From assembly GCA_017745295.1 (NCBI GenBank), contig JAGHZR010000010.1, positions 1 to 64,000 of the forward strand: a stretch of DNA of 64,000 bases, in the 5' to 3' direction. The translations under genes were made by a program, and so were the position numbers. This document shows, one piece after another, positions 63,343 through 64,000 of this stretch. Origin of the DNA: Novosphingobium sp. (GTDB lineage Bacteria > Pseudomonadota > Alphaproteobacteria > Sphingomonadales > Sphingomonadaceae). A model generated the notes under the pieces. It had not been told where the DNA came from and made no database searches. It worked only from the letters and a program-made list of their open reading frames with translations. Every line of letters starts with the position of its first letter. Positions within the stretch are counted from its first letter, which is position 1.

Positions 63343-64000
63343 TTAGGCGCGGATGAAGTCGAGGAGATCTGTGTTGAAGCGGTCCTGATGCGTCTGGGTC
63401 AGACCATGGTCCGCTCCCTGATACACCTTGAGCACCGCATTCGGCACGATCTTCACCGTCTCCAGCGCCGAGGCGCCGATCGGCACGATCTGATCGTCAT
63501 CGCCGTGAAGGACGAGCGTGGGCACGTCGAAGCGGGCGAGGTCGCGATGGAAATCGCTTTCGGAAAAGGCGCGGATCGAGTCGAGCTGGCCCTTGAGGCC
63601 GCCCATCATGCCCTGCCGCCAGAATTCCTCGCGAATGCCTTCCGAGATCGCCGCGCCTTCGCGGTTGTAGCCGTAGAAGGGGATGGTCAGGTCGCGGAAG
63701 AACTGGCTGCGGTTGTCGAAAGTGCCCTTGCGGATGGCGTCGAAGGCATCGATCGGCAGCCCGCCGGGATTGGCCTCGGTCTTGAGCATCAGCGGGGGGA
63801 CCGCACCGATCAGCGCCACTTTGGCGATGCGGGCGGTGCCGTGGCGGCCGATATAGCGGGTCACTTCGCCGCCGCCGGTCGAATGGCCGACCAGGATGGC
63901 GTCGTGCAGGTCCAGCGCCTCGATCAGTTCGGCGAGGTCGTCGGCGTACTGGTCCATCGTGTTGGCGTTCCACACCTGGTCGGAGCGGCCATGGCTGCGA
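63343..64000 (-). CDS. alpha/beta hydrolase (chloroperoxidase/arylesterase-like), partial
   Basis: The C-terminal 218 residues or so of an alpha/beta hydrolase; the N-terminus lies beyond the right edge. The frame runs open to base 64000 ([20 protein letters not shown]). Nucleophile elbow [15 protein letters not shown], acid [10 protein letters not shown] and catalytic histidine [10 protein letters not shown]. The sequence order and [15 protein letters not shown] resemble the non-haem chloroperoxidase/esterase group. First gene of a possible operon with the SDR and the second hydrolase (37-nt gap). Confidence 0.85.
   Translation of the reverse strand, partial: RSHGRSDQVWNANTMDQYADDLAELIEALDLHDAILVGHSTGGGEVTRYIGRHGTARIAKVALIGAVPPLMLKTEANPGGLPIDAFDAIRKGTFDNRSQFFRDLTIPFYGYNREGAAISEGIREEFWRQGMMGGLKGQLDSIRAFSESDFHRDLARFDVPTLVLHGDDDQIVPIGASALETVKIVPNAVLKVYQGADHGLTQTHQDRFNTDLLDFIRA

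Overview
The window looks like chromosomal DNA of a GC-rich alphaproteobacterium of the Sphingomonadales (Novosphingobium/Sphingobium-like). The reasons are the alphaproteobacterial LexA box (GAAC-N7-GAAC), the TorF-type porin, the archaic spore-coat-U pilus operon, the DUF4424 protein, a REP-like element at the left edge and dense ATGA/GTGA-coupled operons. This placement is inferred from gene content; no rRNA or tRNA gene is present. I see no CRISPR array, insertion sequence, phage gene or integrase.

Layout. 1-4.2 kb: a serine O-acetyltransferase (epsC) behind a structured leader that resembles a SAM-II riboswitch, then a reverse operon of TerC-like, ATP-grasp and AbrB-like genes. 4.2-10.5 kb: an inverted-repeat element, then a tricarboxylate (probably citrate) uptake locus: CitMHS symporter, OprO/P porin and periplasmic binding protein on the minus strand, divergent from a two-component system. 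10.5-11.4 kb: a TyrA-like dehydrogenase gene preceded by a 14-codon leader peptide with three consecutive Tyr codons and mutually exclusive hairpins, a probable tyrosine attenuator. 11.4-15.1 kb: a DNA-repair island (DnaQ-like exonuclease with a probable BRCT domain, radical-SAM repair protein, UdgX) around a shared LexA box. 15-17.2 kb: a small conserved protein and a chemoreceptor. 17.7-23 kb: a five-gene Csu-type chaperone-usher pilus operon. 23-29.2 kb: envelope acyltransferase and glycosyltransferase-like genes, DUF4424, a small methyltransferase-like operon and a TorF porin. 29.3-37.2 kb: the complete kdp K+-ATPase operon with its KdpDE system, including kdpF and a further 27-codon membrane ORF that lie below normal gene-calling size. 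37.4-42.5 kb: an exonuclease, an exported 2H phosphoesterase, the YjcH/ActP acetate transporter pair and outer-membrane phospholipase A.

42.5-53.1 kb is the most unusual metabolic locus. It holds a Gfo/Idh/MocA dehydrogenase, cytochrome c, three TIM-barrel epimerase-like enzymes, an MFS permease, a DUF1080 (3-keto-disaccharide hydrolase) protein, a Tat-exported gluconate-dehydrogenase-subunit-3-like chaperone subunit, a GMC oxidoreductase with a C-x5-C-x3-C Fe-S motif, a LacI regulator and a Dabb protein. Together these read as a periplasmic glycoside 3-oxidation and 3-keto-glycoside cleavage pathway feeding a cytoplasmic branch.

53-62 kb is a fructose PTS locus: divergent LacI-type regulator with an SdhL (HI0607-type) shikimate-dehydrogenase-like gene, a 14-bp perfect palindromic operator between the regulator and the fru operon, fruB (EIIA-HPr-EI), fruK, fruA and an OprB-type porin. 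The right end has two alpha/beta hydrolases (the second cut by the window edge) and a short-chain dehydrogenase.
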